From an uncultured Oscillospiraceae bacterium (GTDB taxonomy: Bacteria > Bacillota > Clostridia > Oscillospirales > Oscillospiraceae), in NCBI GenBank assembly GCA_934572365.1, contig CAKTKX010000051.1, positions 1 through 8,597 of the forward strand: 8,597 nucleotides of DNA, written 5' to 3'. Position 1 is the stretch's first letter; each line of letters starts with the position of its first letter. The notes below the pieces were generated by a model. It did not search any database. It was not told where the DNA came from and worked only from the letters and a program-made list of their open reading frames with translations. Positions 6,048 through 8,597 of the stretch are shown piece after piece. The position numbers were made by a program, and so were the translations under genes.

Positions 6048-6071
6048 CATCTTCAATAGGATGGTGCGTAT

Positions 6072-7541
6072 ATGACAGATTACGTTTTGGGCGTGGATAT
6101 CGGCAGCGGCAGCGTAAAGCTGACGCTGCTGAGCCGGGAGGGGAAGATCGCTGCCACCGCCGGCTGTGAATATCCTACCTATTATCCTCACGTGGGCTGG
6201 TGCGAGCAGGACCCCGAGGACTGGTGCCGGGCGTTCAAGACCGCCTTCGGGGACATTCTGAAAACGGCGGGCGTCGGGGCGGAGCGGATCAAGGCTCTGT
6301 CCTTTGACGCGGCCACCCACACGGCGGTGCTGCTGGGTCAGCAGAAGCAGGTGCTGCGCCGGGCGATTCTCTGGACGGATCAGCGCAGCAAGGACGAGGT
6401 GCAGAAGCTGAAGGATACCTGCCTGGATACCATTATGGATCAGGCGGTGAACGCCCCCACCACGGTCTGGACGCTGCCTCAGCTGATGTGGCTGCGTAAG
6501 CACGAGCCGGACATCTGGGGGCAGATTCGCTACCTTCTTTTTGCCAAGGACTATCTGCGCTTCCGCATGACCGGCACCATGGAGACGGATACCATCGACG
6601 CGGAGGGCTCCATGTTCTACGACACCAGGCGGGAACGCTGGTCGGAGGCGCTGTGCGCCGTGGGCGGCATCCGGAAGGAGTGGCTGCCCCGGCTGTGCAA
6701 GCCCACGGATGTGGCGGGAACTATGACCGGAGAGCGGGCGGCGGAATTCGGCCTTGCGGAAGGGACGGTGGTGCTGGTAGGCACCACGGATACCGTGATG
6801 GAGCTTTTCGCGGCGGGCAATGTGGAGCCGGGTCACGCCACGGTGAAGCTGGCCACCGCCGGGCGTATCTGCATCGTGACCGACCGTGCGCTGGATTCCA
6901 AATTCATCTTCAATTACCGCCACGTGGTGCCGGGGCTGTGGTATCCCGGCACGGCCACGGCCAGCTGCGCCGCCAGCTACCGCTGGTATCGGGACACCAT
7001 CGGCCGGGAGCCGTTTGGTGAGCTGAACGTTCCGGCGGAGAAAATTGCCCCGGGCAGCGACGGATTGATGTTCCACCCCTACTTAAACGGCGAGCTGACG
7101 CCCTATAACGACCCGGACCTGAAGGGCAGCTACACCGGCATCAGCTCCAGCCACACCACCGCCCATTTCACCCGGGCGACTCTGGAAGGCGTTGCCATGA
7201 GCCTGAAAGACTGCCTGAACACCCTGAACGACTTGGGCGTGGAAATGAAGCGGGTGCGCATCATCGGCGGCGGCGCGAAGGGGATGCTCTGGCGTCAGAT
7301 CGTGGCGGATGTGCTGGGTCTGGAGCTGCAAAAGGTCAGGGTGGACGATTCCTCCTTCGGCACGGCCATGCTGACCGCCGTGGGTATCGGCTGGTTTGAC
7401 AGCTTCGCCCACGCGGCGGAAACCTGCGTGGAGATCGACTCCGTTTCCAAGCCCGACCCGGCGACCCACGAACTTTACGAAAAGCTGTTCCTGAAATACA
7501 AGGCGGTGCATGACGCGCTGGCGCCGATTTACCGGGGGTGA
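6072..7541 (+). CDS. FGGY-family carbohydrate kinase (xylulokinase-like)
   Basis: This 489-aa cytoplasmic kinase transfers phosphate from ATP to a ketose or polyol. The actin-like N-terminal phosphate loop is GVDIGSGSVK (7-16). AILWTDQRS (98-106) is the family's substrate-side signature. VGTTDT (236-241) places Asp240 as the probable catalytic base. IIGGGAKGMLWRQIVADVLG (397-416) is the FGGY C-terminal signature that contacts ATP. Length is normal for the family. The substrate-contact region SFDAATHTAV (77-86) differs from the GQMHG form of true xylulokinases, so I do not assign xylulose. The gene follows the isomerase after 69 nt containing a strong hairpin. Its ribosome binding site is modest (AGGATGG, 6058-6064). 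The following gene starts 4 nt after the stop. The product, a sugar phosphate, is a natural ligand for the SIS-domain regulator upstream (inference). Confidence 0.92.
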   Translation: MTDYVLGVDIGSGSVKLTLLSREGKIAATAGCEYPTYYPHVGWCEQDPEDWCRAFKTAFGDILKTAGVGAERIKALSFDAATHTAVLLGQQKQVLRRAILWTDQRSKDEVQKLKDTCLDTIMDQAVNAPTTVWTLPQLMWLRKHEPDIWGQIRYLLFAKDYLRFRMTGTMETDTIDAEGSMFYDTRRERWSEALCAVGGIRKEWLPRLCKPTDVAGTMTGERAAEFGLAEGTVVLVGTTDTVMELFAAGNVEPGHATVKLATAGRICIVTDRALDSKFIFNYRHVVPGLWYPGTATASCAASYRWYRDTIGREPFGELNVPAEKIAPGSDGLMFHPYLNGELTPYNDPDLKGSYTGISSSHTTAHFTRATLEGVAMSLKDCLNTLNDLGVEMKRVRIIGGGAKGMLWRQIVADVLGLELQKVRVDDSSFGTAMLTAVGIGWFDSFAHAAETCVEIDSVSKPDPATHELYEKLFLKYKAVHDALAPIYRG

Positions 7542-7545
7542 GTCC

Positions 7546-8597
7546 ATGACAAGGGAAATACCGATTCTGGGCAGCTGCGACGTGCTGGTCTGCGGCGGCG
7601 GGTTCGGCGGAATTTCCGCCGCGCTGGCGGCGGCAAGGCTGGGGAAACGGGTGATTCTGCTGGAAAAGCAGTACGTTCTGGGCGGTCTGGGGACGGCGGG
7701 ACTGGTCACTATTTATCTCCCGCTGTGTGACGGCGTCGGCCATCAGGTTTCCTTCGGACTGGCGGAGGAGTTGCTTCGCCTGTCCATTTCCATGGGCGCG
7801 GAGGACGAATACCCCGCAAACTGGCTGGACAGCGCAGACCCGGCGGGGCGGACGGAAAAGGATCACCGCTTCCGTGTGCGCTATAACCCATGGCTTTTTG
7901 CCATTCTGGCCGAGCAGGAACTGGTAAAGGCGGGGGTGAAGATTCTCTACGGCTGTTACGCTGTGGACGCGGAGGTGCGGGAAGACCGCATTCATTCGGT
8001 CATTGTGGAAAGCATCTCCGGCAGGCAGAGGATATGCACCCGCACCGTGGTGGACGCCACGGGAGACGCCTGCATTGCCCATCTTGCCGGCGCGCCGACG
8101 GAAACCCATCAGCAGGGCAACATTCTGGCGGCGTGGTACTACTCTCAGGGCAGCGAGGGTTACCGGCTCAACATGCTGGGCTTTTCAGACGTTCCGGCGG
8201 AGGAAGACGCCGGACGGACGGCACGTCCCCTGCTTGACCGCCGGTTCGGCGGCCTGGACTGCGGGGAAGTGTCGGAAATGATGCAGTATTCCCACGCATC
8301 GACCCTGAATGACATCCGGAAGAAGCGCCGCAGCGACCCTTCGTGGGTGCCTACCGCCATTGCGACCATGCCCCAACTGCGTATGACCCGACGGATTCAG
8401 GGGGAATATACGCTGGACGAAGGGGAAATGCACAAATATTTCGCCGATTCCGTTGGCATGGTCTCCGACTGGAGAAAGCGGGGGCCGATTTACGAGGTCC
8501 CGTTTTCCACGCTGTATTCCGCCAAGGTGAAGAATCTGATCATGGCGGGACGGTGTACCTCTGTGACGGACGCCATGTGGGACATCATGCGGGTGAT
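7546..8597 (+). CDS. FAD-dependent oxidoreductase (FAD_oxidored type), 3' end missing
   Basis: The frame is open to the end of the window, with 350 residues visible, so the C-terminus is missing. After a short leader, CDVLVCGGGFGGISAALAAA (11-30) is a Rossmann FAD-binding motif ending in the acidic RVILLEK (35-41). LGGLGTAGL (45-53) follows, and DATGDACIAHLAGAP (170-184) is the second FAD-family signature. LIMAGRCTSVTDAMWDIMRV lies at the cut end. These features fit the FAD-dependent oxidoreductases often found in carbohydrate-utilisation clusters, whose substrates are mostly unknown. The ATG at 7546 is preceded by GGGGGTGAG (7534-7542) and lies 4 nt after the kinase stop, so the two genes are very likely cotranscribed. 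No signal peptide is visible. It would be a second flavoenzyme acting on the same compound or an upstream or downstream intermediate (inference). Confidence 0.88.
   Translation, partial: MTREIPILGSCDVLVCGGGFGGISAALAAARLGKRVILLEKQYVLGGLGTAGLVTIYLPLCDGVGHQVSFGLAEELLRLSISMGAEDEYPANWLDSADPAGRTEKDHRFRVRYNPWLFAILAEQELVKAGVKILYGCYAVDAEVREDRIHSVIVESISGRQRICTRTVVDATGDACIAHLAGAPTETHQQGNILAAWYYSQGSEGYRLNMLGFSDVPAEEDAGRTARPLLDRRFGGLDCGEVSEMMQYSHASTLNDIRKKRRSDPSWVPTAIATMPQLRMTRRIQGEYTLDEGEMHKYFADSVGMVSDWRKRGPIYEVPFSTLYSAKVKNLIMAGRCTSVTDAMWDIMRV

Noticed and set aside
5154..7076. Antisense open frame of 640 codons spanning the isomerase and kinase
   Set aside because: It crosses two well-supported + strand genes and the hairpin between them, and its translation shows no family motif. 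It is a by-product of GC-skewed third positions.
1..8597. CRISPR arrays, tRNA/rRNA genes, insertion sequences, phage or defence genes
   Set aside because: No spaced direct repeats, tRNA-like folds, transposase frames or terminal repeats are visible. Apart from the 811-1004 gap, nearly all bases belong to the eight genes described.

Overview
The window is a GC-rich (about 60% by eye), densely packed, single-strand stretch of bacterial DNA. It holds eight protein-coding genes, all on the + strand, and reads as a regulator followed by one catabolic operon. Strong AGGAGG-type ribosome binding sites, an AT-rich intergenic region with a near-consensus sigma-A promoter, an RpiR-type regulator and an ETF-linked flavin dehydrogenase module together suggest a high-GC anaerobic Firmicute, perhaps a gut Oscillospiraceae/Clostridia relative. 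That placement is inference; no rRNA or other phylogenetic marker is present.

Layout. Positions 1-810 carry an RpiR/MurR-family regulator whose first residues lie before the window. Positions 811-1004 are the only sizeable intergenic gap. It contains an extended -10 promoter and three copies of a 15-bp TGTAAT...TTACA-like motif, a likely RpiR operator set. Then come a VAO/PCMH-type FAD dehydrogenase (1005-2435), a two-cluster Fe-S protein of the LutA/GlpC/GlcF type (2458-3525), EtfB (3533-4309), EtfA (4306-5217) and an IolB/KduI-type cupin isomerase (5214-6002). After a 12-bp hairpin follow an FGGY sugar kinase (6072-7541) and an FAD-dependent oxidoreductase (7546 to the end, cut off). Genes are separated by 4-69 nt or overlap by ATGA.

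How they may work together (inference). The FAD enzyme would oxidise a hydroxylated substrate. Its electrons would pass through the Fe-S protein and/or the EtfAB flavoprotein to the cell's redox pool. The IolB-like isomerase would interconvert an aldose/uronate-type and a ketose-type intermediate, and the FGGY kinase would phosphorylate a ketose or polyol. The SIS domain of the regulator would sense the sugar phosphate produced. The substrate cannot be read from the sequence. No other inositol-pathway gene is visible, so this is not a standard iol operon. The combination of an ETF-linked dehydrogenase module with an orphan IolB homologue and a sugar kinase is the most interesting aspect of the window and could be an undescribed sugar or polyol oxidation pathway.

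Several proteins depart from family norms. The Fe-S protein keeps both N-terminal cluster motifs but has lost most cysteines of its CCG domains. EtfA has Met where the flavin-contacting Arg normally sits. The FAD dehydrogenase has a C-terminal half resembling alkyldihydroxyacetonephosphate synthase. etfB has no Shine-Dalgarno sequence and carries a 13-bp perfect inverted repeat.
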